From positions 125,637,259 to 125,701,258 of the forward strand of contig NC_089582.1 of assembly GCF_019320115.1 (NCBI RefSeq): a DNA stretch of 64,000 nt, given 5' to 3'. A program made the translations under genes and the position numbers. The notes below the pieces were generated by a model, which worked only from the letters and a program-made list of their open reading frames with translations, was not told the origin of the DNA and ran no database searches. The stretch comes from Miscanthus floridulus (Eukaryota; Streptophyta; Magnoliopsida; Poales; Poaceae). This document shows positions 22,930 to 35,349 of this stretch, one piece after another. The stretch's first letter is position 1. The number at the start of each line of letters is the position of its first letter.

Positions 22930-24205
22930 GGCTCAACTTGTGTACTCAAAACACGCTAAAAAGGATTGATTTGTAGTTTGCAGTGCATGTCACACTATCA
23001 ATTACCTCATTAGGATCTTCAGCACTATCCACAAATTTATCTGCATAAAGATCAGTTGTAAGTGCAAATTCATTCTCTTCATCACTAGCACTAGCATACC
23101 CACCATCATCAGTACCAATATATGTGCATTTGCTAGGGCATTCTTTAGCAATATGTCCCATGCCCTTGTAGCGGTGGCAAACAATTTTAGAAGAGCTGCT
23201 AGAGGAAGGTGTAGCAGGTCCACTGGAAGAAGGTGTGATAGAAGAACTCTTCTTTACAGGCATTGGTGGTGTCTGCACATCAGAAAATTTACCCACCTCG
23301 GTTGGACGTGAAGGAGTGGATGGATTCATGGAACGCCTAGGTTGTCGTCCCTGTACTTCCCTTTCAGCTTTAAGAGCATAATGATACAACTGGGAAAATC
23401 TAGTCCATTCTTTATAGTTAAGAACATCCTGTATTTCACGACGCAAACCTCCAAAAAATCTAGAACACTTATCCATTTCATCTTCTTGTATGTTACTACG
23501 TGCTAGACCAATTAAAAGCTCCTGATAATATTCCTCAACAGTCTTACTACCTTGATTTAAACATTGCAGTTTTTATCGCAGATCACGCTGATAGTATGGA
23601 GGAACAAATCTCGATTTCATTCGTCGTTTAAGTATAGTCTAGGTTTGAGGTATTTGAGCATTAGCATTAGCATTAACATTATTGCAAATATCATTCCACC
23701 AGAAAAGAGCAAAACTAGTAAACTCACTAGTAGCAAGTCTAACTCTATATTCTTCAGGGACTTGATGGGAGCTAAATTTTTTATCTACAGGCATCTCCTA
23801 ATCTAAATATGCTTCAGGATCAGCAGAACCAGAAAAAGGAGGTATCTTAAACTTGGTTTTAGAGAAAGGATCATTATTACCTTAGTTATTACCTCCCATA
23901 CCGCATCGGTTAAAGTTCAACCGATTATGGTTACGTGCATCCTCAGCACGTCATTGAGCTTTGGCTTCAGCCTCCGTGTCACCATCATCCTCCTCAGAGA
24001 GATCATCATCATCATCTTCAGGACGTGGTCCAGGATGTTGTTGTTCAACATCTTCAATCCTCTTGGCCAAGTTGGTGATTTGTTGAAGGATCTCATTGAA
24101 CTTGTCATCAAGAACGACACGAAGCTCATTCTTAGAAACACAGTCATTGAAATCTGTAGGTGTGTCACCGTTTCCTTTGCCGCTGCCTTCCATTTTTCCT
24201 GACAT
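22930..24205 (-). pseudogene. Gag of the nested element
   Basis: Translation starts at ATG 24205 (MSGKMEGSGKGNGD) with an acidic, coiled N-terminal part to 23951. The gag core follows with interruptions; the region ending in FFGGLRREIQDVLNYKEW (near 23450) is the typical gypsy gag core. A Ser-rich linker leads to the zinc knuckle CHRYKGMGHIAKECPSK (near 23170), in which the second Cys is Tyr. Stops near 23948, 23882, 23801 and 23571 break the frame between the two open blocks. The gag core is gypsy-like. Confidence 0.75.
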
Positions 24206-26263
24206 GGTTAGTAGAAAGAAGAAGACAACACAAATAATATTATTCCTACCAACTACTTAGGTTGTGAACAAGGAAAAACAAGGCACTTAACTCTCAAGCG
24301 TCTTACCACGGTCTTACAAGTGTTCTTACCAAAGCAACAGGCGGTGCAATCGGTCGATGACTGTGATACCGTTGTAGCTTGAGTGTAACAGTTGCAAGGT
24401 GAACATGTACTTGGTTAGAAGAAAGTGGAGCTTGGACAGGCACAATATAGTAGCAAGGAATAGCAAAATTCACAACTGAATAGCAAAGCTGAATAAGTAT
24501 CCCAAGTACTTGTCTTAGTTGCTGGCCTACTCACGTTCCAAGTACCAGATGTATCAAGTGATGTGAACAGCAGGAATATGATTAGAAACAAGGAAGAAAA
24601 CAACACACACAAACACAGCTCAAATGACGCTCTCTATGTGCTCCTCTAGATATTGTTCCACTTTTGCCCCTCTTTTTACTCTATTTTTGGGCTGTCGATG
24701 TTTTTTGGGATTCTTTGACTTTTTCTTTACTTAGGAGCACAAAAGAAGTAACCACAAAAAATATGAGCTTAAACAAGTAAAAGGCGTGGCATGTGGAAAT
24801 TTCAGAAGACGTGCTCAAAATCAACAAAAAGCTTGTGACCATGAAAAGAGGATCTTCAGACCAGTTTTTGACCAAAATAAAAATCTCTGACCCCAACAAA
24901 GTGGGGGATGGACGGATCCAAAAAAATTTTCTAAACGATTTTGATATATGGAATGTCAAAATCTGAGTTCGTATGCAAAAACTAGACCAGTTTTATGAAC
25001 TGACTCCGAATTAGAGGACAAAACGGGAACAATACGCGCAAAATTGGTCACGGCAGCAAGGATTTGATGGAAACAGTGAAGACAAGTATAACAAATTAGA
25101 TGGCGTGGACTAGGGTTTGATGGATATAAAGGAAACACAGCAAGACTTGAAGGTGTTCACGGATTATGATGAAAAACAAAGGGAAAAACATAAACTGGAC
25201 TCAAAATCGATCTAAAACCAGCAACCAGAGCTTGACCTAGGGCACAAACTCAACCACGCGACACAGAGATGAAATTGCACGGCACAACGAAGCTATAGGA
25301 TAGGGAATATGTGGCGGTGTATATTTTTTTGGCTTTTTGTGGACTATAGGTAAAGCAAAAACAATAACAATCTAAAAGAAAAAACAAAGTTATACCTAAC
25401 GGGCAACAAGGTCTCTAATACCACTTGATGTAGACTAGGCCCGATCTTCCGAAAGGTATGATACCGTCGATTGGTGGAGACTCGACGTTCACGATCTAGG
25501 CTTCGAACCAAGATTGATTCGGACCCCTGCAACCGTTACACCACTGCTCCATTGGTTATCAACCACGCGAATACGATTGACCTCACTGAGAAGGCTTTCC
25601 TACAAGCAAATCGAGAACACAAGCAAGAATGGGATGAACATAATCTAAAATTGCAAATAAATATGAGGCTTATGATAATGAGAAGGAGTTCAAGTCTTTA
25701 TTCGAAAGGACTATTCACCACAGGCGAACAAGATCAAGAACTGGGGCCTTGGTTCACAGCAAGCAGCCTTGGTGGCACAGTTGCAGCAAAACGATGTTTG
25801 TTTCACAAGGAAATCAAGAACTAAACAAAACCCAAACCCTAAGAAGAGCGATGGCTGCTATTTATAGAGTCTTGGGCGTCACCCCCTAGACACGCCCCCT
25901 AATGGGCCCAAACATGATACAGGGTCCAATGGACCAAAAGATGGTGTTGTAGCACCCTGGCAGATTCTGGACATTGAATTGTTTCGATGATTCCCATTGA
26001 TTCTGAAGGTATTTTGATGTGAGACCACTTGGATTGGCTTCCTTATTAAATTAGCTTTCCAACCATATGTGGATCATTGAAAACAGAGATCGGATGCATC
26101 CTGGGTGACCAGTTTAAGGTAGATTGGTCCTAGAACCTAAGATGGGCTCCAACTTCAGTTGGACTAGGCCTCCACCATGAGAAAGATGAATTGGACGCCC
26201 ATGCTGGTCCTCCTCCTCTCCTTGGCTTGTATGTGATGAATAAGTGATGTCCTCATCACAATC

Positions 26264-26575
26264 CGTCTCCATTTTTCAGCCTCAAACAACACCGCGGAAT
26301 ACGAGGCCCTCATCAACGGACTGCGCATCGCCATCGAGCTTGGCGCCACGTGGCTGTACGTCCACGGAGACTCAGAGTTGGTCATTGACCAAGTCATGAA
26401 GGAGTCCTCCTACAAGAACCCTCTCATGGTAGCATATTGCTAGAAGGTGCGCAAGCTGGAGGACAAATTCTAAGGGATCAAACTACATCATGTCCCACAA
26501 AAGGACAACAATGCCGCCAATTTCCTCACAAAATTGGCTGCCAGACGGGAGCCATCTTTAGATAGGGTCTTCATC
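26264..26575 (+). pseudogene. G1 RNase H, second part
   Basis: It continues the RNase H of 20880-21300 after the [23 protein letters not shown] (26283) is the conserved D/E-bearing helix, then YVHGDSELVIDQV, and HVPQKDNNAANFLTKLAARR near 26491. This is the RNase H that is separated from RT in Tat elements. After KLAARREPS the sequence no longer follows the element; the integrase has been deleted. Confidence 0.85.
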
Positions 26576-26579
26576 AATG

Positions 26580-27779
26580 ATCTCCATGAGTTGTCTACCC
26601 ACTCATGTCCTCAGAGGCACTTGCATCACCACCCATCTCTGTGGGCTCCTCCGACTCAAGCTCTGCCTCCACATCGCTCCGGCTCTCGCCCACCCGCTCC
26701 TTCTCCTTTTTGAACCTCCTCCGGGCCTTCTCAGCTTTCTTCTTCTTCTTAGGAAATGCTACCCCCTCTAGGTAGCTTGCCGAGCTATGCCCTCTAACCT
26801 TCTCAGAAGATTTGGATAGGATTTATAGCCCACGAGTCCCTTCAAAAACGAGCAACTCGAAATCAATCACAACATCAAAAACAAGGAGAAAAAGGTCACA
26901 GGAAAAGAGGGCATACCAGATTGGACAGCTTTGCGGTGTGAAGAGGTCCAAGCATCCTTTCAAGGGAGTCTTTATCCTTCAGTTACATCACCCGATCGAG
27001 TTGACTCCAGACTTCATCCTTCGGCAACTCCTCCGGCGACGCCCGGTCGGGTTCCATCAGGCCAGAGTACTCCCACATCGGCTGCCTTCTCTCTGCCAAC
27101 AGGGTGACCCAACAGTGGAAGAAGGTATGGAAGACCCGCAACCCATCGAGGCCATGCTGAACAAGCCTCTGAAGCTCCATCTTGACAACCTCCAATTTGT
27201 TCTACCAACCGGCGGGACCCACGACTAGCTCTCCTTCCTCTCTGGTCTTCTTTCAGTAAATGTCGAGAATGGCGCCTCCGCTAGGTTCCTGATGTAGAAC
27301 CACTCACCGTGCCATCCCCTATTGGAGTCATAGGGGGAGTATGTAGGGTAGGAGGCTGATGGCTTCGCCTTCTTCTATAAGGCAAACCTCCCAACTGGCG
27401 CTATTTTGGGCGGCTTCCCCTCGGACAGGGCTCACCCACTGATGATCCACCGGAAGAGGTCCACATGTGGCTCCATCCTGAGGAAAGCCTCGTAGATGAT
27501 GATGAAGCCAGAAATGTGTAGCACCCTAGTCGGGTTGAGGTGCTACAACTCTAGACCCTAATCATTGAGGAGCCCATGCAGGAACCAGTGCGTGGAATAC
27601 CCGAGCTTGCGCTCGTGGAAGGTAAGGAAGGATACAACCTCATCGGCCAAGGGGTGCGAAACAACCTTCCCTGACGCAGGAGCCCTCCAATGCGCCACCT
27701 CCTTCGATGGGAGCATCCCCTTCTCGACGAAGGTGGTCAGCACCTCTTCATCCACGCAGGAAGGCCTCCAGTTCGACAT
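26580..27779 (-). pseudogene. Antisense ORF of G1 (Tat-lineage aORF), N-terminal and middle part
   Basis: The frame starts at ATG 27779 (MSNWRPSCVDEEVLTTFVEK) and contains HWRAPASGKVV, ADEVVSFLTFHERKLGYSTHW and FLHGLLND, then the first stop. Further down, fragments such as HISGFIIIYEAFLRMEPHVD, YDSNRGWHGEWFYIR and FHTFFHCWV occur in shifted frames, ending in a Lys-rich KKKKKAEKARRRF stretch near 26730. This order matches a plant protein known from antisense ORFs between pol and the 3' LTR of Tat gypsy elements (the group with RIRE2, Retand and Ogre). Its function is unknown. The C-terminal coiled-coil part is deleted here but kept in G2. Confidence 0.65.
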
Positions 27780-27789
27780 CGCACCTTGT

Positions 27790-29125
27790 ATTTACAGACA
27801 AATCTATGAGTTTTTTTTCTTTCCCTCGCTTTACCCTCCTCTCTCCTAGAAACCACCGAGGCGCACGTATGGGCTTAGCAAAAAAGAGGAAGGAGAAGAG
27901 GCAGCAGTTGGAGAAAGGCGAAAGAATGGGAGGAAAACCCTCTCCCTTCCACCTATTTAATGAGGGAAGGTGTGCGGCGGGACATGGCCCCTGGCTGATG
28001 GGACCTGCCCTGCCCGACGAAACATCGCTCGGTTAACAGGACATGGCCTAGGTAGGGCCCACCACTACCACAACCCTAGGTGCATGAAACAAGGCGCAAA
28101 TGACTCTTTGCCTTCCCAGGCAGGGTGTGGAAGGGCCCACCAATGGAATCTCCATCGAGGAGAGGCCAACGGGTCACCTAAGTCGATTGGATAGCTCGAG
28201 CGGCTACCTAGAGATAGGTAAGGAGAAGTGGGATGCCCCATATGGGCTATGCCTACTCTGTCATGAATGATGGGCTCGGATTCTATTCAGACATATCCGA
28301 TAAGAGCTCCTCGGACCCGTCACTCGACCATCAAGGTAACTTTACCAAAAACCCCCTTTTTGTTTTCTAGTGCATGATCATTCATTCATCCATTCTCATG
28401 CATACATTCATACATTCATCCATATATTCATCCCATACATCCAGGCATCGCATATGCAATTGTTACATCACAACGCTTTGTGTTGCATCACGAAGCGGTA
28501 GTCGCCCCATTCGATATGAGCGACGACCGACTGGAGTTCAAAGGCTGGCCCACGAAGGGCTTGAGGCCACCTCACGTCAAACAAAGCTAGGGGAGAAAAT
28601 ATAGATGAGCCCCAGTGGCCCTCGCCCAATCTGCTCTGAAGTGGATAGAGTCATCTCGACCTTCTTCTTCGAGCTTGACCTCAAGCCATGCCCACTGAAT
28701 CTCCATCGAGGGGAGGCCAGCGGGCCACTTGAGTTGATCTCCTGAACGGCTCGAGCATCTGCCAAGAGGTGGGTTAAAGAGCAGTGGAATGCCACATGGG
28801 CTATGCTGACCCCATTATGAACGACGAACCCAGATTCCACTCGAACATACCTATTATTAAGCTCACCGAGCGTGTCACTCGAGCCATCGAGGCAAGCGAC
28901 ATTAGCTCAATGCCTTCGGTTGAGGAAACCACAGATGGGGTAACGCACGAAACTAGACCAACCCCTTGGCCATGCCCCGATACCTTAGGTAGGTGCTCCG
29001 CCTCACCCGACCCCTCAGCCACGCCCAACTCTTAGGTTGGCCCAACACTTAGGTTGGCGCTCCTCCTCGCCTAACGCTTGGGTTGGTGCCCTGACCCCTT
29101 GGCTAGGCGCTCTGCCCCACTCGAC
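27790..29125. repeat. G1 3' non-coding region with dispersed duplications
   Basis: Two related blocks, about 28140-28345 and 28690-28885, share TCCATCGAGGRGAGGCCARC and ATGGGCTATGC. Both recur, inverted, in the G2 3' region near 59370-59740. The segment 28440-28680 likewise matches the reverse complement of about 59117-59320. From about 28975 a GC-rich tandem repeat with CGCTTGGGTTGG or TTAGGTTGG cores begins; it is split by the nested array and continues at 43409. No coding potential is supported. Confidence 0.7.
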
Positions 29126-29130
29126 CCCTC

Positions 29131-29937
29131 TATAGGGTCAAGATGGTGGACTAAAGGGGGGGTGAATAGTCTTTTCTAAAATTAATCGTGTCGGCTAACC
29201 GAAATAAGTGCAAAATTAAAACTATTGGTATAGCCAAGACTACACCCCTCTATCTATGTTCTCTAGCACCTCGCTAAGATTTTAATTAAGCAACAAAGGT
29301 GCTGGGCTAGCTAGAGATCACCTAACCAATTCTAGGAGCAAGGTCACACTAACCTATGCCACTAGTACTTCAAGCAATAAAGGAGCTCCTACACATGCTA
29401 GTAAGTAAAAGCACAAAGCCAACTAAGCTCACTAGCAATGCTCAATAACAAGGCAACCAATGCCAAATTAGAGAGCGCAAATACTTAGCTACACAAACTA
29501 AGCAATGTGACTAACAAGGTTACACAAACTAAATTAGCCATGCAAGGGAGTTACTTCTATGCTACACAAGCAACAAGGTAACTAGTGAGCTACACAAGCT
29601 AACTAATTACAAGAGCAACTACACAAGCATAATGTATATAAAAGTAATCACAAGCTTATATAAAGGGATTGCAAACCAATAGGAAAAACAAGGTTGACAC
29701 GGTGATTTTCTCCTGAGGTTCACGTGCTTGCCAACACGCTATGTCCCCGTTGTGTCAACCGCTCACTTGGTGGTTTAGCGGCTAATTGGCATCACCCGCC
29801 AAGCCCGCACGTCGGGCACTGCAAGAACCTACCCTGAAAGTGAGGGTAGCACAATGACACGCTCAACTAGAGTTGCTATTCATGGATCCTGCAGGGCGAG
29901 CACAATGCCCCTCACAATGCTCTTCTCCACTCGCTGG
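29131..29937 (-). repeat. Partial LTR at the left end of the array
   Basis: It aligns with the first 0.8 kb (plus-strand order) of the LTRs at 32796 and 40858, starting TATAGGGTC where the others have TGTAGGG. Similarity stops after CTCTTCTCC near 29937. The next eight bases match neither parent, and then interior sequence equivalent to about 37994 begins. The remaining 1.75 kb of LTR and about 2.6 kb of interior are deleted. Confidence 0.85.
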
Positions 29938-29947
29938 ACTTCTAGAT

Positions 29948-30790
29948 TGCTACCAGATTTCAATTCTTCCACCACTGCTACATGCTGAAAACTGCTACAT
30001 TATAGCTGACAAGAACCACTACAAAACCGAAGTATTTCTTATCCAACTTTCATGAAATTTATACAGAATCTCATACCATAAGTCTAGAGCATGTACACCA
30101 ATTTTCATGTCAATCCAATAAGTTTTGATCACTCAAAAATGGTTAAAATCACAGCTCACTCAGATTTTCAATATAGGATAGATTTCATTCACTTGAGCTA
30201 TACTTCATCAAATATGAATCAAACTTGAAACTAACTTGTTTGAATACTTCCATAAGACATATATCCATTCAATACACTTACTAAATGTCATTTTATGAAC
30301 TTATCCAACACAAATCAATCCAAACTTGATTACTAAGCAATTATTCATTCAATCATCTTATAGCAAGCAACATTGCATATTTATCCAATTTAATCAACTC
30401 ATATGCACCCAAATGAAATGATCAACAAGAGATATACCTAGGTTAGCTCATGATCATTCAACTAGCAAGCTTCAACTCAATTATTTGCAAGCCATCAAAT
30501 ATATCCAATGAATCACCAATAACTTGAATTATAGCACTTGTATGATGTAGCACATTTGGACTTCACTCAATTATCATGGCATTGGGTTTGGATATGCACT
30601 AAGGCTTCATATCTTAACTCAACATATCATGATCAATATAAAATCAATTGAATCAAGTCTCCAATACCGATGGTACCTACAATCAATCATCCACTTTTTG
30701 AAGGTACCCAAACAAGTTTGGGTCCTCTCAAGTTAGGAGCAACATACTTAGGCAACACCTTAGTATAAGTAGTGAGATATTTTGCAATAG
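29948..30790 (-). repeat. Interior-2 downstream segment, near-identical to 37997-38855
   Basis: Compared line by line with the other copy, about 700 bp show no difference; the first mismatches I find are near 30654 and 30696. This is far closer than the LTRs or the gag parts of the two copies. It holds no gene. Confidence 0.85.
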
Positions 30791-30793
30791 CAA

Positions 30794-32795
30794 TCATACA
30801 GGTACCATTCTAAGCACATTATTATCAACAATTGAAATAGGCTTAGAAATGTCACCTAGGGGATATGAATGTGCCATGTGTCCCTTTTTTCGGAATGAGT
30901 AGCACTTTCTCTTTGCTTGAGCCTTTTCTTCCTTGCTCATGTTGTGCTTCTCATTGCCTTGCTTCTTCTTGTTTGCTTGGACCTTCTTCTCAAGCTTGTT
31001 TGCACAACCCGAAGCTAGGTGGCCCAATGTGTCACAACTATAGCATCTCATGTGAGCAATCTTCTCTATTTTCTCTTCTTTGTTCTTGCTCATTTGCTTT
31101 GCATCTTGATTCAATCTTGGACGCATTGCTCTTTCTTTTGCTTTTTCACCCCTTCTAGTTTTCTTCTTCTTTATCATCAATTCACCACCAACTTCAAGGT
31201 TGATCTTAATTTGCTCTTGGGGTGTCTTCTTTTGCTCAACTTGTGGCTTTGGTTGAGGCTCTTCTAGTTGTTTCACCAATTGCTTGATTGGGCACATTGA
31301 GGTAAGGTGACCCCAAGTGCGGCACTTGAAGCACTTCACATGCTTGAGCCTCTCGTCTTCTTTTATCTTTTCTGAGCTTCTCAATATTAGGGCAACCACT
31401 AGCAAAGTGTCCTGCTTCATGACACCAGTAGCATATGGTATGAGAGAGCCTTCTTTGTTGTAGCTTCTTCATCTTTCTTTCTCTCTTTATTTTGCCCTTT
31501 GTCATCTTCTTCTTGAATCTAAGGCCACAATTGTCACCATAGTTTCTTTGAGTCTTCAACATGTGCTCAAAGGTGACTTTTGAGTTGTAGCACCTCTCTA
31601 ACTTGTTGCTCAATTTCTTCACTTGTTTATTGAGCTCATTGTTCTCCTTCAAAAGGTTAGTCTCAGAAGACATAGAAGTAAAACAAGCATCTATATATGA
31701 AGGGCATGGCATATCTAATAAATCATCACAAGAGGTGGATACATGCTTCTTGCCTACATCACAAGGGTTAGCAACAATATGTGATTGATCAATTGACCCA
31801 AGTGATGAGCTCTCATTATTTTTAAATTTCTTTGTAAACATACTAATGAGAGAAGCATGTTGTTCTAATAATTTATCATGAGATGCAAGTAGTGTATCAT
31901 CATTTAATTTTTGCTCATCATGTGAAGATCTAAAAGCATCAAGTAATTTCTTATGTTCTTCACAAGAGTTCTTTAGAAATGAGTTTTCATTTTCCAATTT
32001 TAATGTTTTATCTTTCTCATTTTCTAAAGACATGGTTATGCTAGCAAGTCTACTAACAAGCTCAATATATGAATCAACATAATCAACTACATTAGCATTT
32101 GATACCTTGGTGTCACCTTGTGACATGAAACAATGTGGTTTAGTTGGAGAGCTTGTAGTAGCATCATCATTATGGCTTGAGCATGAACCAACATCGTCAA
32201 GATCACCACCAAGTGTGCTTGAGGTAGAATCTTCATGTGCAACACTTGTGGCTTCATCATCAACCTTGTCAAGTGAACTTGTAGTGGATTGATCATCATC
32301 ATCATCACTTGATCATGAGGTGGAGCAATCTTCCACAATCACCAAATTGTGGTTATGCTCAACACACTCATGTACTTCCATCTGGTGATCATCCTCCTTC
32401 TTGAATTTGCCATCATGACTTGTGGAGGAGTCACCGTAGAAGGCTTGGAGTGCCATCCACATATCATGAGCACTCTCCAAGTCCCATACACGTCTAAAAA
32501 CATCATCATGTAAAGCACACGTTAGATAATAAAGAGCACAATGATCAAGTTGTAAGCAATCCTCTTGTGGTTGAGTTAGGTCATCCTTATCCAAAGCATC
32601 ATGAGAAAAACCAACAACAATGATCCACCCTGCCTTAGGACCCAAATCACAGAAATGATCAAGCATATGATGTTTCCACCATGCATAGTGTGTGCCATAA
32701 AAAATATATGTATCGCAAACAACATCTAGCCTAAAGTTCGCTATCCTCTCAGGTCGGTAAAGACCACAAATGAGAGACCTCGCTCTGATGCCACT
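30794..32795 (-). pseudogene. Gag of interior 2 (gag-only copia-type element)
   Basis: Starting from the primer-binding side, the N-terminal gag (CALYYLTCALHDDVF, WDLESAHDMWMALQAF, ending at a stop near 32313) is the UBN2-type gag of plant copia elements. A 296-residue block (32126-31236) continues with a coiled-coil region (LENENSFLKNSCEEHKKLLD) and a zinc knuckle CYWCHEAGHFASGC. The remaining knuckles, CFKCRTWGHLTSMC and CYSCDTLGHLASGC, are in a different frame (31420-30794), so there is a +1 shift in the A-rich stretch near 31370. A fourth knuckle has Ser in place of Cys and Tyr (CYSFRKKGHMAHSY). A 10-bp deletion near 30808 ends the frame early. Not functional as one protein. Confidence 0.8.
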
Positions 32796-35349
32796 TGTAG
32801 GGTTGAGATGGCGAACTAGATGGGGGGTGAATAGTCTTTTCTAAAATTTATCGTGTCGGCTAACCGAAATAAGTATGGAATTAAAACTATCGGTATAGAT
32901 AAGACTACACCCCTCTATCTATATTCTCTAGCATCTCGCTAAGATCCTAATTAAGCAACAAAGGTGTCGGGCTAGCTAGAGCTCACCTAATCAATTCTAG
33001 GAGCAAGGTCACATAAACCTATACCACTAGTACTTCAAGCAATGAGGGAGCTCCTACACATGCTAATAAGTAAAAGCACAAAGCCAACTAAGCTCACTAG
33101 CAATGCTCAATAACACGACAACCAATGCAAAATTACAGAGCGCAAATACTTAGCTACACAAACTAAGCAATATGACTAACAAGGTTACACAAACCAAATT
33201 AGCCACATAAGGGAGCTACTTCTATGCTACACAAGCAAGAAGGTAACTAGTGAGCTATACAAGCTAACTAATTACAAGAGCAACTACACAAGCATAATGT
33301 ATATAAAAGTAATCACAACCTTATGTAAAGGGATTGCAAACCAACAAGAAGAACAAGGTTGACACAATGATTTTTTCCTGAGGTTCACGTGCTTGCCAAC
33401 ACGCTACGTCCTCATTGTGTCGACCACTCACTTGGTGGTTTGGCGGCTAATTGGCATCACCCGCCAAGCCCGCATGTCAGGCACCGCAAGAACCTACCCT
33501 GAAAGTGAGGGTAGCTCAATGACACGCTCACCTAGAGTTGCTCTTTGCGGCTCCCGCGGGGCGAGCACAATGCCCCTCACAACGCTCTTCTCCGGAGCAC
33601 CGCACAAGCTTCTTGCGGGCTTCGATGAAGACCACCACCAAGCCATCTAGGAGATGGCAACCTCCAAGAGTAACAAGCACCACCAGCTTGCAACTCGATC
33701 ACCTAGTGCCACTTGGTGCAATCTCACAATGCAACGCACTAGAATCACACTCACTCGCAATCAATTCGCACTCTTGCAAGCATAAGTGAGTTAGAGGGCA
33801 TCCAAGCACTCCTACACAAGCCACATAGGCGTGAGGGTGCTCAGCAACCAGCCCAAGGTCAGCCACACACTCCTTTTATATCCCCAAGGGCTAAAATAGT
33901 TGTTGCCCCTTCACTGGGCTAAACACGCACTGATCGAACGCGCAGGCCATAACAATCGGACGCACAGGTCGTAGAGTCCGGTTGCTAGGATGATGCCACG
34001 CGTCCCCTCCTTTTGAAGCCAACCGTTGGGCTTCAACGGCTAGCTCCCGTGTGCGCAAACTCTTGACCGGACACGCCTAGGTCCATCGACCAGACGCGCC
34101 AAGGCCAAGTTCGGTTACCAACATATTTCTACACAACTGACCACACTCACCTTTCTCCTACGACTAGACTCGACTCTTCCAGTGTCCGGTCACTTACAGA
34201 GAGGTTCCAGAGATGTTTTTTAGCGACCGAACACGTCCGGTCATCACTGACCGGACTCTCCGTGTGTCTGGTCGCTTCTGGATACGCTAAAAACACTCAC
34301 CGGATGCTGTGACCGAACTCGCAGGTGCTGACCGGACGCACAGGTCGTAGAGTCCAGTCATAGACCTTACAGCGCTAAAACAGCTATAACTCTTAGCTCT
34401 GAACTCCGATTTCGATGATCTTGGACATTTTGGAAAGCATACTTAGAGGGATACACATCCCACATGCATACTTGATCCAAATCACAAAGGATCAAAATAG
34501 TATTCTAATCCAAGGACCATCCTATAGTTTGGAGTATACTGAAAAACCTTTTTCTCTTCTCTAAGTTGATTTATAACAACTCTAACTTCTTCTCCTTTGC
34601 AAATGTGCCAACACCACCAAGTGTGCACAACTATGTGTATGTGTGTGAGCTTTTCACAAATATTTTCCAAAGGATTAGTCACTCAACTTGCCACACCACA
34701 CGATCCTAGCGATGATGCAAAGTTAGATCACTCGAGTGGCACTAGATGACTGATATGCAAACAAGTTTGCCCCTCTTGATAGTACGGCCATCTATCCTAA
34801 ACCTGGTCATCAACTTCTCTACACACCTATGACCGGTGAAATGAAATGCCCTAGGTTATACCTTTGCCTTGCGCATTCCATTTCATCTCCTCCAACATCG
34901 ATGCAACACATGCACCAACACAATCAACAATGATATGATCCACTTCATATCATCATGTGATCATATTGGTTCATCGATCTTGACTTCACTTGCTTTTCAT
35001 CGTTGCCTTCATCCATCAGTGCTAAGTCTTGCTTAAGCTTTACTGCCACGTGGTCCATCGCTCCAAAGCCTTAGACTTGCCCTTCACGCTTGCAACCGGT
35101 CCATTAAGCCAAGTCTTGTCTTGATCTTCTCCACCTTGATCACATGACTCAATGTCATATCACATTTGCAATGAGCTCCTTCATCATCACATGTGTGAGC
35201 ATTGCAACATCTCGTAGCCATTTTTACCTTCATGGCATATGTTGCTCACACACATGTACATATGGACTAATCACCTGTGTATCTCATATAAACACAATTA
35301 GTCCACCTAGGTTGTCACTCGATTACCAAAACCACACAAGGACCTTTCA
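32796..35349 (-). repeat. Middle LTR of the array (2554 bp)
   Basis: Complete LTR; on the minus strand it starts TGAAAGGTCC and ends CCCTACA. It serves both as 3' LTR of interior 1 (polypurine tract at 35350-35364) and 5' LTR of interior 2 (primer-binding site at 32780-32795). GC-rich blocks with repeated ACCGGAC-type motifs lie at 33900-34370. Confidence 0.9.

Larger units (their letters stand above)
21301..26258 (-). mobile_element. Nested LTR retrotransposon with gag and protease but no RT, 4958 bp, TSD CAATC
   Basis: The two LTRs are both 833 bp (21301-22133 and 25426-26258), run TG...CA, and are similar but not identical. CAATC is duplicated at 21296-21300 and 26259-26263. On the minus strand the primer-binding site after the right LTR reads TGGTATTAGAGACC. 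A purine run (GAAAGGGAGGATGA) precedes the left LTR. The 3.3-kb interior encodes gag and a protease only. It split the RNase H gene of G1. Confidence 0.92.

Noticed and set aside
30865..31267. Plus-strand Cys/Leu-rich frames inside the gag-only element (also 38930-39332)
   Set aside because: They are the antisense of the gag zinc-knuckle region on the minus strand.
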